In this document: positions 1 through 11,588 of the stretch, in pieces
Layout of the letters: the number at the start of each line of letters is the position of its first letter
How positions within the stretch are numbered: position 1 is the stretch's first letter
Source of the DNA: Limnephilus marmoratus
Taxonomy: Eukaryota; Arthropoda; Insecta; Trichoptera; Limnephilidae
Assembly: GCA_917880885.1 (NCBI GenBank)
Contig: OU862910.1
Span: forward strand, 53,559,285-53,623,284
Direction: 5' to 3'
DNA length: 64,000 nucleotides
The notes under the pieces: generated by a model
Told to the model about the DNA's origin: nothing
Database searches by the model: none
Seen by the model: only the letters and a program-made list of their open reading frames with translations
Translations under genes and position numbers: made by a program

Positions 1-330
1 ATGTTGTGAGGCTGAAGATAGTGGCGATGGAAAGAAGATGGGGAAGAGGAAGGTGGGGAAGTACCTGGCTATCCAAATCTGGTCACCAAATACGGCTAAA
101 GTCATTTCATGCAACGGTTCAATTCTGAATGGGGTCTTACACCAGGGCGATACTGAGAGTATTTTTCACTCTGGAACGTGCCGCAATTATACATTATACA
201 TATATTATTCTCAAGATTCAACTGTGAAATAACACAAATTAATCAAATAATATTTATTCGAGAAATGATTCGATCCTGCGACCTTCGGATTGCGAGTCAA
301 GAGCCTCGCCCCTCGACCAAGGAAGGTTAA
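1..330 (-). mobile_element. SINE-A copy, tRNA-like head plus partial body
   Basis: The plus strand shows the reverse of SINE-A. A purine-rich body and the GATCTGGTCACCAAA core are followed by the AACACAAATTAATCAAATAA linker and, at about 262-330, a tRNA-like head with a B-box-like GGATCGAATCA (minus strand). The 3' tail lies beyond the window edge. The layout matches the full copy at 2556-2969, so this is a repeat and the 64-aa reading frame in it is not a gene. Confidence 0.8.
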
Positions 331-505
331 GGTAAAGTAAGTATTGTTAATCCTGAATTTGAAATAGGAGATCGACAAAAATGTAGGCCGAGTTGGTTGA
401 GGCCAAAGATATTGAAATATAAGTAGATGTGCTATCTGCTGTTTTTACTATGTGGGTCTGCGCTCCCGGGTGTCGCCGATATTGTTTACCAATTAAGAGA
501 GCATT

Positions 506-1200
506 ACCAGAGAAAGCCGGAAATACGTCATTTTCAAAAAAGTTTTTAGACGTATTGACTCTTTTCCACAAAAAATTATAAATGGATTTCGAAAGATTGT
601 TCTTTTATCTAGCATAGTTATGTAATAAATTTTTAGATTTTTTTTTAATTTTTAGTATAATAAGGTTATTCCATAGGTCGTTGGCAGATTTGTTAAATTT
701 TCAAAAAAGTTTTTGTATTATACCACACCCATTTCAAATAATGTAATCATGCAGTAAAATAAATCAATACATTATCTAGCAAAGTTATGTATTAGAATTT
801 TAATTTTAGTTTCAATAAAATCATTAAAAAATATGTACGTACATGTGTTTCTTGATGAAAATTGGTCCATTTGTGTATTTATTTGCGCACTTACAAACTA
901 ATATATTTCAGATTTTTTTAACATTCTTATTAAATTTAGACATTTTTGAAAAATGATAAATACTTATAATCAAAAAATAACTACAAAAAGTACACTATTT
1001 TAATAGTTTTATCATCACGCCTTTCAGCATTTTTGGATGAAGGTATAAATTAAAGCTAATTTGGATTGAAATAAATTCGATATTGAGTTATAATTTAAAA
1101 AAGCTGGTACGGAGAATAATCAATCTTTCTCATTGTAACCGCCCTGCACGATCGGAAGAACAACTTTCGACGAAATGTGGATTTTCGTCCGCTGGCTGGT
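506..1200 (-). mobile_element. Repeat-I copy 1 (unclassified, ~695 bp)
   Basis: This is the reverse complement of sequence repeated at 28145-29079 and 51908-52582. Shared landmarks are the GTCAATACGTCTAAAA block, the AACAAATCTGCCAACGACCTA block and the GCGGCCGAAAATCCAC end. The ends read ACCAG and CTGGT, a short imperfect inverted terminus. No long ORF is seen. Superfamily is unknown; a non-autonomous DNA transposon is the simplest guess. Confidence 0.7.
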
Positions 1201-2313
1201 TAAACGCTCTTAACAAATAAACTAAAAGAACAAATAATTAACGAATAAACCAAACGAACGTTAAACTAAATGAACGAATTCTTTCCTTATTCAAAATATA
1301 TTGTTAACCAATATTAATGAACATTTTCAAAAAATCAACGAAATGAACAAATTCTTTTTGTATGAAAACTACGCTAATTAGCGCGTAGTCCGGCGACAGT
1401 TGCGCGGACACCATAGCATATCTCTTCTGTATTTGAATATCTTTGGTTGAGGCGCTTTTACGCCATTTGCGACCGTTATCTTTTCATTTTACTGTGTCTT
1501 ATTCTGTTTCATGTTTGCTTAGTATTATCTTCTCCTTCAATGATATAATACTTTATGATTTATAGTAACAATTATAAGAGAAGGTTTTATAATAACTAAT
1601 ACATCTGACATTACAATATAACGATGCCTTCCGTCACTCTAACACTTGCCATTTTGTAGTACCTAGTTGCTCAGTGAGCACTGCTCACGTGCCTTATCAA
1701 TTAATTATTGGTTTATTACAAACATTAAACGAAGTGCGAATTATTTGCGCGCGTCTTCGCATTTAATGTTAGCTTTCAAGCCATCAGACACTGGCAAGAG
1801 ATCAAAATAAATGTCCAGATAAATCGCACATATATTTCGATAATAATTTTATGTTAAAAAGTTTTCGCTTTCGTGGTATTGATGATCCTTGAGGTCGCAA
1901 ATTAATAGGGGTGTTTGATAAGTAATAAATACAATTACTATATTCAAACATATAGCTATATACTTACAACCTTACTTACTTAAAAAAAACATTTCACAAT
2001 CGTTAAACGGTGTTTTTGTTTTACACTGTATAAAGACGGTACATTTTATTTTTTGGAACATTACTAATAAAAAAATGTTATTATTATGTTGGCAGCATTG
2101 AACTTCGGTAGATTTGCGCATGCGCGGCTGCTATGTTTTTTTTTTCATTCATTGCAAAATTCCAGTTATTTATTTTATTTATTTATTTGTAAGAGACAAA
2201 CAGCTTATACATAAAAACATAGAGATAGCTACATATATGTATAAAGAGTTTAATTAAGTCAACCCAAAAAAGTCTCCGATTATAGATTTACTTGGATATG
2301 GAGTTTAATTTAT
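1201..2313. other. No gene seen; AT-rich
   Basis: There is no ORF or recognised domain. A mixed-composition patch lies at about 1380-1480, and a TTTATTTATTTATTTG run at about 2165-2200 resembles the reverse of a LINE 3' tail. Confidence 0.5.
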
Positions 2314-2545
2314 GTTATTTTTTTATGTGAATACCTCACAAGAGCAGCTTTTGAGATAGGGAAGATGATGCTGGGGAAGTAACTACCTGGCTATTCAGAT
2401 CTGGTCACCAAACAAGGCTAAAGCCATTTCAAGCAACGTTTCAATTCTAAATGGTGGTCTTATGTCAGTGAGTTACTGAGAGTATTTTCCACTCTGTGTG
2501 CCGCAAATACACTATATATTATTTTAAATGAATTAATTGTTAAAT
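2314..2545 (-). mobile_element. SINE-A copy without head
   Basis: It starts with the T-run plus ATGTGAATACC of the SINE-A tail, continues through the body, and stops in the AT-rich linker before the tRNA-like head. It lies head-to-head with the next copy, forming an inverted SINE pair of about 650 bp. Confidence 0.8.
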
Positions 2546-2555
2546 TACTAACGAC

Positions 2556-2969
2556 GACCTCCGTAGTTCAGTGGGTAAGACTCTTGACTCACAATCCGGA
2601 GGTCGCGGGTTCGAACCCGGCATGCGCAAATAAATTTTATTTGATTAATTTGTGTTATTTCACAATTAATTCATTTAAAATAATATATAGTATATTTGCG
2701 GCATGTTCCAGAGTGGAAGATACTATCAGTATCGCCCTGGTCTAAGACCACCATTCAGAATTGAAACGTTGCTTGAAAATGGCTTTAGCCGTGTTTGGTG
2801 ACCGGATCTGAATAGCCAGGTACCACCCAACCTTCCTCTTCCCCACCTCCTTCCCCTCCCCGCTACCTTCAGCCTCACAACATACCCCAATTGGGAATGC
2901 CATAGTCTCACTGGCTCCAGACGGAAGCAGTTGAGATTCTTGTGCGGTATTCACTGTAAAAAAAAAAAA
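2556..2969 (+). mobile_element. SINE-A, full-length tRNA-derived SINE
   Basis: This is the best copy of the family. The tRNA-like head (about 2556-2632) has a box-A-like TAGTTCAGTGGG and a perfect box B, GGTTCGAACCC. A linker and body follow, containing the CCCCAATTGGG self-complementary core and the GCTCCAGACGG block. The element ends in a 12-A tail at about 2958-2969. Head, body and A-tail in this order define a pol III SINE. Ten more pieces occur in the window, always in the same internal order. Confidence 0.85.
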
Positions 2970-2978
2970 TAACACTAA

Positions 2979-3047
2979 TTAGATTCGAACCCGCGACCTT
3001 CGGACTGCTAGCCAAGAGCCTTACCCTAGACCACGCCGGTCGTTATA
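2979..3047 (-). mobile_element. tRNA-like SINE head, isolated
   Basis: On the minus strand a TGGTCTAGGGTAAGGC box-A region and a GGTTCGAATCT box B are spaced as in a tRNA. It abuts the A-tail of the preceding SINE-A. No body follows, so it is a head fragment of SINE-A or a relative. Confidence 0.6.
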
Positions 3048-3223
3048 GTTACGACGTGTGAAATTTATTGTTATATTGTCCCATAAAATTTTCAAATAAA
3101 TTTTACAACGGTTTTATTCGGTAGTCACCACTGGTACAAAATGTAGGTATTATTTTCCATCCATGTGATTTGTCGATTTCTAAGTTATCGTAATAACAAT
3201 ATCAAAATTGATTAAAGTAGGTC

Positions 3224-3790
3224 CATTTGCTAGCGTTATTCGATGGCATACTGAGAAGCAAACTGGAGTACGCGAGCGATGTTTGGACACCGTACCACCA
3301 GAAGTACATTGATATGTTAGAGCAAATCCAGATGAAATTCCTCGGGTATGTTTATATGCGGAAGCATGGAACCTATCCAAGGTTCATGCACCATATTGAC
3401 TTGCTTGAGGAAACTGATTCTGTGAGCCTAGAAACTAGAAGGAAAGCAAGTCTTGCTATTCTGTCTTTCAAAATTTGGAACAATTTCATCAATAGCCCAT
3501 TTCTCTTGGGATGCTATGATTTATATGTACCAGAAAACTACAGCCGAAGTCGACATCATGACTTATTTAAAGTACCAAACGGCAGGACAGACGTCTTGGC
3601 AAAGCATAGCATGACGAGGGGAGTGGTGCTGTTAAATGAAATTGCAAACCATTTGGATGTAAGTGACTGTTCTTTATATGCCTTAAAAACATTATTGAAG
3701 AGTCACTTGCCTAAATGCTGATAGGGTAACTAAATTGTACTGTAATTGGAATTATTCTGTTGTACAATAATAATAAATAAAAAAAAAATA
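3224..3790 (+). mobile_element. LINE L1, C-terminal pol fragment (copy 1)
   Basis: A 164-aa open frame (3227-3721) encodes the region after the reverse transcriptase of a non-LTR retrotransposon. LEYASDVWTPYHQKYIDMLE matches the conserved LEY..vW.P.....i..iE.iQ block of Jockey/CR1-like pols, followed by LETRRK and LYVP motifs. The frame begins abruptly (5' truncation). After the stop comes a short 3' UTR (GGGTAACTAAATTGTACTGT) and an ATAAATAAAA tail. It is nearly identical to the 3' part of the copy at 4.7-5.7 kb, so both are young. Confidence 0.88.
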
Positions 3791-3829
3791 AAAAAAAATT
3801 CACGCTATTTAGTTCCATAAATTTCCTCA

Positions 3830-4330
3830 GATGTTCCACTTATGTGTCTAGAAAGAACCTCATTTAGACGAGTGTCAAAATTAAAGCATCAAAGACCTAA
3901 CATTGAATTGAAGTCCCACCGTCACCGCGGGTATAATTACTACCCATGTATATACCTGCCCGGCAGCAGCCCGGCCAATCAATGGCCTGCGTCAAATCAT
4001 TAATTAAACGAATAGTGATAAATCCTCTTAATGGCCACTAATAAAAATAGTTTCCGAGAATTACTGCCGCAGCCATTATCGGCGGCCGTCCGTAAGCGGA
4101 AATGCAATTGGGCTTACGAATTCTACAAACAGGGCAGGCACGACTGACTTCTTTATAATCGAGCTTCGAGCATTAAGTGACGATGTCTCGAATAACGACA
4201 ATGGGAAGCCAAAATCAACAGCTGATTGCTGGCAACAAAATAAACGTACATTTGATTGTTTATTATTGGACGAAGGTTGCTGAAGATGCCTGCAGGCGCA
4301 ATATTTTGGGTATCTGAGTAGTAGGTACAA
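3830..4330. other. Non-repetitive mixed-GC island
   Basis: No repeat family of this window matches here. It contains homeodomain-type TTAATTA sites, CCGGCCAATCAATGG, and GC-balanced stretches without an ORF of note. It resembles conserved non-coding DNA, but this is a composition-based impression only. Confidence 0.3.
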
Positions 4331-4492
4331 GGGAAAGAAGATGAACTTTAATGTTCAGTGTTTTAATTATAAGAAACAAAATAAAATTACAAAGATATTA
4401 AGTTAGCTAGAATAAATTTATTATTTTGTAATAGTAATGTACATAATAGTTTCCAAGATATGATTAGTTTCTTAGACAATGGGTATAATAAG

Positions 4493-4660
4493 GATGAGGA
4501 GCGACATTCGCGCAGTTGGTAGAGCTCCGCCCCGGCAAGGCGCAGGTCCTAGGTTCGAATCCTAGATGTGAGCGTATCTTTTTCCGATTTCAGATTTCCG
4601 TTTTCGCTAATTTTGTCTTCAATTAGTTAGGATAATATATTGATTGCAGTTGATTTAGCA
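4493..4660 (+). mobile_element. Repeat-H single arm with tRNA-like head
   Basis: The tRNA-like part has CGCAGTTGGTAGAGCTCCG (box A), a CCCCGGCAAGG anticodon-arm segment, and GGTTCGAATCC (box B). The family-typical TTTTCCGATTT and TTCGCTAATTTTGTCTTC sequence follows. It matches one arm of the palindromic elements at 21.8 and 27.4 kb. Confidence 0.7.
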
Positions 4661-4683
4661 CATAAATCATAAATCACATAAAT

Positions 4684-5740
4684 CCAGAAGCCAATTTGTT
4701 TCGATAAATGGACATAATTCAAAAAAATTCCAAGCGCAATCTGGAATTCCTCAAGGCTCTAACCTCGGACCTATGTTGTTTTTAATACTTATAGATGACA
4801 TCCAAAACTGTGTTAGGAACGGCAAATGTCTACTATTTGCTGATGACCTTAAAATTATGATGGAAATAAGCTGCTAACAAGATTGCTTTAAAATGCAAAC
4901 TGATCTAGATGCATTATCTGAATGGTCGTTGGAAAACAAATTAGATTTTAATACAAAGAAATGTGTCACAATGTCCTTCACTCGTTGTAAAAACATTATA
5001 GTTTACGATTATAAAATAAAAGGCGAAACGTTATCACGTGTAAAATCCGTGAAGGATCTCGGTGTCGTCTTTGATCCCGAACTACATTCTCTTGCCATAT
5101 ATCGCAGCTCACTCAGTCTTGCTACAAACTTCTTGGGTTCATCATAAGGACTTGTAAGCAGTTTGATAACCAAGAAGCTATGCTAGCGTTATTTGATGGC
5201 ATACTGAGAGGCAAGCTGGAGTACGCGAGCGATGTTTGGACACCGTACCACCAGAAGTACATTGATATGTTAGAGCAAATCCAGAAGAAATTGCTCAGGT
5301 ATGTTTATATGCGGAAGCATGGAACCTATCCAAGGTTCATGCACCATATTGACTTACTTGAGGAAACTGATTCTGTGAGTCTAGAAACTAGACGGAAAGC
5401 AAGTCTTGCTATTTTGTCTTTCAAAATTTGGAACAATTTCATCGATAGCCCATTTCTCTCCGGATGCTATGATTTATATGTACCAGACCACTACAGCCGA
5501 AGTCGACATCATGACTTATTTCAAGTACCGAACGGCAGAACAGACGTCTTGGCAAAGCATAGCATGACGAGGGGAGTGGTGCTGTTAAATGAAATTGCAA
5601 ACCATTTGGATGTAAGTGACTGTTCTTTATATGCCTTAAAAATATTATTGAAGAGTCACTTGCCTAAATGCTGATAGGGTAACTAAATTGTACTGTTATT
5701 GGAATAATTCTGTTGTACAATAATAATAATAAAATAAAAT
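4684..5740 (+). mobile_element. LINE L1, RT palm plus C-terminus (copy 2)
   Basis: Reverse-transcriptase motifs are visible: SGIPQGSNLGPMLFLILIDD (about 4740-4800) followed by the catalytic FADD box (4836-4847). One in-frame stop lies at 4875-4877. The frame resumes at 4893 with the ...KDLGVVFD motif, then is broken around 5150. The C-terminal 164 aa (5180-5674) continue in another frame and match copy 1. The 3' UTR and AATAATAATAAAATAAA tail follow. The element is 5'-truncated and inactive. The RT palm and FADD box assign it to non-LTR retrotransposons. Confidence 0.9.
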
Positions 5741-5864
5741 CATATGAACTGAGAAAAATAAGATTTAATGTAAAGCACTTACGAACCTACACAATAAAAT
5801 AATTCATTATTTACAGGAAATAATCTTTACAAATTTTAGTTTTGGCATAAACTTCATATATTAT

Positions 5865-6188
5865 CGCTCATGGAGAGACTGAAAATAAACCAGTTGTCGA
5901 CGCAATCGCAATTAACCTCATGAACAAAATCGACATTTTTCTGATTTGACATATCGCAGATTACTCGAAAACTTGACAGTTTGTAAGCCACTACCATGGC
6001 AACCTATGGCCAATAATGCAACATCAACGCGACTACCGCATGACCAGCAGTGCTTTGCATTGTCGACAAATTGCCATAGTAATGGCTCACGTTTTGTCAT
6101 GTCAGATCAGAAAAATATCCATTTTGTTCAGGAGATTGATTGCGATTGCGTCGATAACTGTTTTTTTTTTTCAATTTCTCCATGAGCG
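5865..6188. mobile_element. Foldback MITE with ~90-bp arms
   Basis: The element starts CGCTCATGGAGA and ends TCTCCATGAGCG. The arms (about 5865-5955 and 6098-6188) are inverted copies sharing GACGCAATCGCAAT and the AAAATATCCAT/ATGG regions. Weaker complementarity continues inward around CCACTACCATGGCAA. No convincing target-site duplication. Reading frames inside are by-products of the repeat. Confidence 0.75.
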
Positions 6189-6315
6189 AAGGCCCTTAGA
6201 GCGCTTAACAAAGCTATGGAATAAGTCGAAACAATGTATTCTTAAAACTAACATGAAAGAATTTTATTCGTTGTATTTAATCTTTGTAAAATTTGTCAGT
6301 TGTACACGGTGTTAT

Positions 6316-6605
6316 GGCACGTACATGACTTACTTTAACGAGTGATTCATGACATTATTTGGAGAAAAAAATAAAAATAAAATTTTGGTCCTCGGTGACA
6401 TTTTTGATGTTGTTTTTTTTCAATTAAAACATTAAAATAATCAATAGGTATTCAACAGTGAGGCGAGGTGAGATGATGATCGGTTAGTTGACGACGTTTG
6501 GAAGATTTTTTTTGTTTGATTTTGAAACATATTTAAAATGTCACCGGAGACCAATATTTAATTTAGATTTTTTATAAAAATTTTGCAATTTATATGACAG
6601 TCCGA
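6316..6605. mobile_element. Degenerate relative of the 11.6-kb MITE
   Basis: CGTACATGACTTACTTTAAC and GACATTATTTGGAGAAAAAA match the left arm of 11589-11907. An internal inverted pair, TTTTGGTCCTCGGTGACATT and AATGTCACCGGAGACCAA, spans 6384-6559. The right terminus is not recognisable. Confidence 0.55.
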
Positions 6606-7270
6606 TAATAACCCCTTCTCCCTATGTAACCTCCACCTTTCCCCTACTCCTCTACAATTTGAACCAGTACTCTACAACCAGTCTTTGATGGTCTCTCCGT
6701 CACTTGAATGCTTTCTCTTTCTCTTTTGTTTATAATCTTGCTCTGTCACGTAATTTAGTTTATACGTGTATTGTCCTATTGAAGGTTGAAATCAACCGAA
6801 ACCGACCGACTTAAAAGAATAAAGTGGTTTTAAACAAAAAACTTTTTTTGTATAATGTCAGACACAAAGCGTTGGCTTTCTTCGATAATTCGATAAAATA
6901 AGTATTCATTTCTCGTGCCTTTTCTTATGCTAAATTTTGCTTTTCATGACCCTGCGCAGAAGCCATTTTGGCTAAAAATCTATGCAAATTTTATGGCCGC
7001 CCATAATAGGTGAAAATATTCTAAGCTCTTCAAAAGTTGTAAAATGCTTTGCTACCTATAATTATACTGGACTCTGAACGCTCGAATATGTAGGTATTTG
7101 ATACCTACTTATAAGAAAAATGTCTTTAAAGTTGCCTCTCGAAGATACTTCTAGAATTTTCTCTAATAATATATCGTTATTAGTATAATAATAGAGGAAA
7201 AACATAACACGGAGTAGGTGTTCATCATTTCTAATGATTTCATTATATTTAATTACGTTTTTTATTATCT

Positions 7271-7590
7271 TTTTTTTAACATTAGCTCCACACAGGAGGC
7301 CCTGAGGCAAGAAAATCCATCAGGGCCTGTATCATCTTCTTGTCATCTTTCATATTTGAGGGTATTTTTAGGGAAAGGAAGGAGAGGACGTTTTGGGAAG
7401 GAAAAGGGTAGTGGAGCGGAAGGTATGGTGAGTGCTTAGGAATCGTGGGTTCAATGTGTCCAGGATTGACAGATTGGTATTTCTTTGTAAAATTCTAACT
7501 GATGCATTTGATAGTAGATTAATGTGTTCAGGAGTGTCTTAAGAATCAATCCCTCCCATTGCGGTGCAAGGCGATGTGCCATGAGATTCT
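7271..7590 (-). mobile_element. SINE-B, long form, degenerate
   Basis: The reversed tail (AGCTCCACACAGGAGGCCCT) is followed by the GGAAAGGAAGGAGAGGA block and the CCCTCCCATTGCGGTGC segment that marks the long form. At about 7469-7515 an L4-like piece (TTGGTATTTCTTTGTAAAAT, compare 58.73 kb) interrupts the SINE. Confidence 0.75.
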
Positions 7591-7597
7591 GGCAGGA

Positions 7598-8135
7598 GTG
7601 GTCTATTTATTTTATTTATTTTTTTTTTTTTTCATGTTCTCCGTAAAACGGTTATTTACCAATACATTATGGAGAAGATTACAAATTAGACAAAAAGTAT
7701 AGCAAAACACATCTAAAGGCCAGTTTCACTACTTTGTGACATACGTCAATAGATAATTGTTAAACTGCCTGTAGGTTACGTTAAAAATGTCAATGGTCAA
7801 TGCAGACTCGTTGAGCAGTTCAGTCGCTCTGTTGACTGGCGCGTTCTGATAGGCAGAAGTCCTCGCTTTTGGAGCATAAAAAAGGGTATGGGACCTTCCA
7901 CGAGTATACTTGTCTGGGACATATAAGTTAATTTCTTTTAAAATAGGTGGATTATGTATAGTTCCAGAGATTATCTTAAAAAAATGTTTTCCTAAAAATA
8001 TTTTTCGGCGGGCTTCTAATGTATTAAGATCGAGCATTCCTGCTAAGAATAAGGATGGATACAGGAAAGGGTAGTACATATATTCCCTCATATATAGGTA
8101 TCGCATGAATCTCTTTTGTACTCTGGTCTAGGTTA
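7598..8135 (-). mobile_element. LINE C-terminal pol fragment
   Basis: Minus-strand frame of 125 aa (7729-8106), extending upstream in a broken frame to about 8135. It contains FMRYLYMRE, LEARRK, LYVPDKYTRGRSHTLF and RATELLNE, the same order of motifs as the L1 tail, but divergent enough to be another Jockey-like family. The 3' UTR runs to the T-rich tract at about 7600-7632. 5'-truncated. Confidence 0.8.
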
Positions 8136-8156
8136 GGTGTCCCTCAATAAGTCTAT

Positions 8157-8625
8157 CCCGATCCGGCCCGCCATGCAGAAGGTAGGCAAACGCATTTGCT
8201 ACACCAAGACCTAGACAAACCGCATCCCATGAACCCGAGCGCCCCTGCTGAATCACCAAACGTAGCGTTCATTTTGGGGTGACCTATGGCGGGAGTGCTG
8301 GTTATCCAATGTGTGGTTCCCGGGGACGTATTACCAAAACCTGTACCGGTTCAGTCGCGGTAGCGACAATTTACATTTTGAATACACCTCTGTGTCTGTA
8401 TTGGTTATTTTTTATCATTTTGGAAAAACCAAAAATTGTTCGGAAATCTTGATAAAATAATCTTTCCAATGTGCGTATCAGAGATTAATATTTTTATTTC
8501 TATGTATTTAAATTTTTATGTTGAAAGTGTAAATTGTCTATACCGCGACTGAACCGATATAGGTTTTGGAAACACGCTTCCCGGGGAGGCAGTACCCGTA
8601 CCCACCTCCCAAATCCTGCTCACAG
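8157..8625 (-). mobile_element. SINE-B, 5' half, split by a MITE
   Basis: The long-form segment (GATCCGGCCCGCCATGCAG) leads to GACCTAGACAAACC and the CACCAAACGTAGCG region, then GGTTATCCAAT. The sequence is cut in GGTTCCCGGGG by the element at 8327-8577 and resumes at 8578 with the reversed start GGCAGTACCCGTACCCACC. The A-tail half is missing. Confidence 0.8.
8327..8577. mobile_element. MITE nested in SINE-B, Mutator-like features
   Basis: A 251-bp element has terminal inverted repeats of about 50 bp. The left reads CGTATTACCAAAACCTGTAC..., the right when reversed GTGTTTCCAAAACCTATATC..., both followed by CGGTTCAGTCGCGGTA. It is flanked by a 10-bp direct repeat TTCCCGGGGA (8317-8326 and 8578-8587). 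The host SINE has this string only once elsewhere, so it is a target-site duplication. Long TIRs and 9-10 bp TSDs are typical of Mutator-like elements. No coding capacity. Confidence 0.8.
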
Positions 8626-8639
8626 CATAGTATAAAAAC

Positions 8640-11095
8640 TGGCAAACATTATTATATTAGGGTAACATTCGTCTTATTATTTTTACAAATTACTTTTTAT
8701 GATAATTGACTAAATGGTCCATGCCTACATTATGTTCAATTAGAATTAATTTCAAAATGTTTTAGCAAAACGATAGCTTTTTTTTAATTGGCAATGTCTT
8801 AGTTCAACTGGCTCCATGCAATCGGCACTCAAGCAGCAACAAATTAATAATAAAAAAATAAAAACATTTTGAAATACATTTTTTTAAAGAATATACAATA
8901 TATTGAATTCAAATATGCAAAACTATGAGCAAGGAATCTAATTGGTAACTAAATTTTACATTATCGTTTTATAAATAATTCATCGAGTTGATAAATGTTG
9001 ACCTTTGCCAAGAGGTTATAAATAAATTACTTTTTATTATTCTGATTATCCAATCCAACTTTTTTCAAAAAAAAATCAATTGTCTGGAAAAGTAATATAT
9101 ATAAATTAGATACTTATCGAATTTTCTATTTATTATAATCATTGAAATTGGCTCCTCGATTATAATAGGTTTTATAACGGCTGGTTGTCAACATAAAAGG
9201 AATTTATATCGATTTAAATTAATTTTATATCCGCCATAATATGCAAAGCAGCGAAAAATATATCGTTGTATAAATCGTGGATTACGTAAAAACTAATGTA
9301 TTTTGGGTAGGTCCAAATATCTTATTCAAATTCGCCACCGTTATTCAGAAGAATGGTCCATTCATATTTTGTAATTCTTTTATTATTATACCGCTATAAA
9401 AATAAATCGTCTTCAATTTTTTTCACGTTTTTGAACCTCCTGACCTTTATTAAAGTTTATTTCTTTTGCAAAATCCAAAACATTGAAAAACAATGATTCG
9501 GGACGTGCGGTGTTCATATAAAAAATTTAACCTCTCAGGCTTCGACCATGTTTTGTAAAAGGATAAAAATATTTCCGTTTCTCAATAAAATATAAATAAA
9601 TTGAATATTCATGAATGTATGCAAAAACTAAAAACTGCTTTGAAAAGGTGATTAAATACGCTTATAAAATTGTATAATTTGAAAAAACATAATTTTTGAA
9701 ATATAAAAGTTTTGCATGCAAACATAAAAAAGTTTTAAAAATGACTAACCTTACGTTTGTACCAACTAATATCACTGATAACAAAATAAAATAAAAACAC
9801 GTACTCTTTTTAATAGGTAAATGTATTATAAACATTATAATTAACTTACTTTTTTGTAGTTTCAGGTTAAAATAATTAATAAAAAATACCTAAAGTTTTT
9901 TTTTTCAAATTGCGGTCTGAAACGTTGGATTCATAAAGGTGTACACCTTAAAAATTTAACGGTTAACTTTTATATTAAATATAATTCGTGGCATTTTTTC
10001 TTTCTATTACCGTTTATATCATATTTCTAACCATGATAGTAAGGGAGACACAGCGATTTCAATAATACCTGTGGTAGCGAACGATGCAGCTATTTTGAAT
10101 CGCGGAAGCATTCCTATTGGTTCCTCACACGCCAATAGCCATCCTCAACATTTCCACATGGTCACCGTCTGTCGGGACAAATTAAGAGGAACCATTCTGT
10201 TCCAGACTGCCGAAGACATAACAGCTTTGTAAATCGCTACTTGTTCGCTCCCGCTTTTCATATACGAATATTTCGTAAATTTAAATGGACCTAACGGGTT
10301 AAGAAATTGTTTTTGTTTTAAGAAATTTATTTTGCTTGCTAATCAAGATATCGAAATTTGCTATTTTCTCCTACTTGTTCAAATTTGCAATAATTACTTG
10401 GCTACGCGTTATCTGGCTGAATCTTTAATGAGTGGGATGTTTGGTCGACGATCCGAGGGTCAGAGATGTAATCCCAGATCGCACCGCCTTTTCGACTTGG
10501 ACTTTTTTTTCAATCAGAATCCAAAGTCATGATACATCGGCTATTGGTGGGAAGTTACCAGCCCGCGCCAGTAACCTGTGACCTCCAACCCAAAAGATCA
10601 GTGTATCTCTTTGGATTACTCCTCCTTTATTAAAACGAGAATATGACTACGCGTTGGTGAATGATTTGTATCAAGTATTAACTGTAATCCGCAATTATGA
10701 TATTCTATGGCTTAGTAATAAGAATACGTTTGTTTTACACAAATCAAGGAAATTTACACCCTTGCGTACTTATTCACAAAGCGGTAAATAGGTAATGATT
10801 GCCCATTAACTGACAGTCCTGCCCACTTCATTACAAAACAATAACGATGAAATCCGTCCATCTATAAATTATTTGGTTTTTGAGAAAAATATGGCTGAAG
10901 GTACCGTGATTTCCCTCTTGTTCATAGTTATTGACAGTGATTGTCCACTTCAGCGATTCGATCATAATCATCAATAAAACGACTTTAAGCACATTTACTC
11001 ATTTTGTTTTATTATAAATAATAATTGGTAAAACACTATGAAAATACATTAGAAATATCTTTGAAATTGAAAAAACTTTGAAGGGTATGATTTTA
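8640..11095. other. AT-rich interval, no gene recognised
   Basis: Both strands lack convincing coding sequence or known repeats. A patch at about 10080-10260 is GC-richer and could be single-copy DNA. Confidence 0.4.
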
Positions 11096-11103
11096 GATTT
11101 TCA

Positions 11104-11290
11104 CGGCCAAAAGAATTAACATTTTTGGAGTGTTATGCCGTGTTGCGCTACCTCCATCTTTAGCCATCTTTTTTCGGACAACGTTACAGGTTCCATCATC
11201 AAGGCAGATGTGTAATAACAATAACACGGCATAACATCCCAAAAATAACTAACGAAAAAAAAGCTAATAAAACTTTGGGGGCTTCACAAA
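11104..11290. mobile_element. Foldback copy of the 59.9-kb family
   Basis: Outer inverted arms read TTTTTGGAGTGTTATGCCGTG and CACGGCATAACATCCCAAAA. Between them the minus strand carries CTGCCTTGATGATGGA, TGTCCGAAA and GATGGCTAAAG, a degenerate version of the hammerhead-like core at 59.9 kb. The GAAA and GATGATGG parts survive, but the flanking stem is incomplete. Confidence 0.65.
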
Positions 11291-11588
11291 ATCTGATTTC
11301 ATTTTTCACCAACGTGACTATTTCTGCCAATGTTTGACGATTTGACGAGTTTGACGACTCACATTGGATAATTAAAGGCATCTCTGTCAAGATATCGGTG
11401 AAATATTTAGTAATAATGCGTTAATGAGAAAATGACAGTCAAAGTGAGAGTGGGCAATGCCAGTGGGTCTACTACATATCTGTATAGGAAACAGGAAAAA
11501 GGACAAAAGGACAGTGGGGAAGTAATTAATGAACTTGCGACTTAAGTCTTGTAAGTAAAGATGGCATGAAATCGATTCAACTCTTATA

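Noticed and set aside
2556..2632. Functional tRNA gene
   Set aside because: Good A and B boxes but no matching acceptor stem, and it is the head of a SINE with an A-tail.
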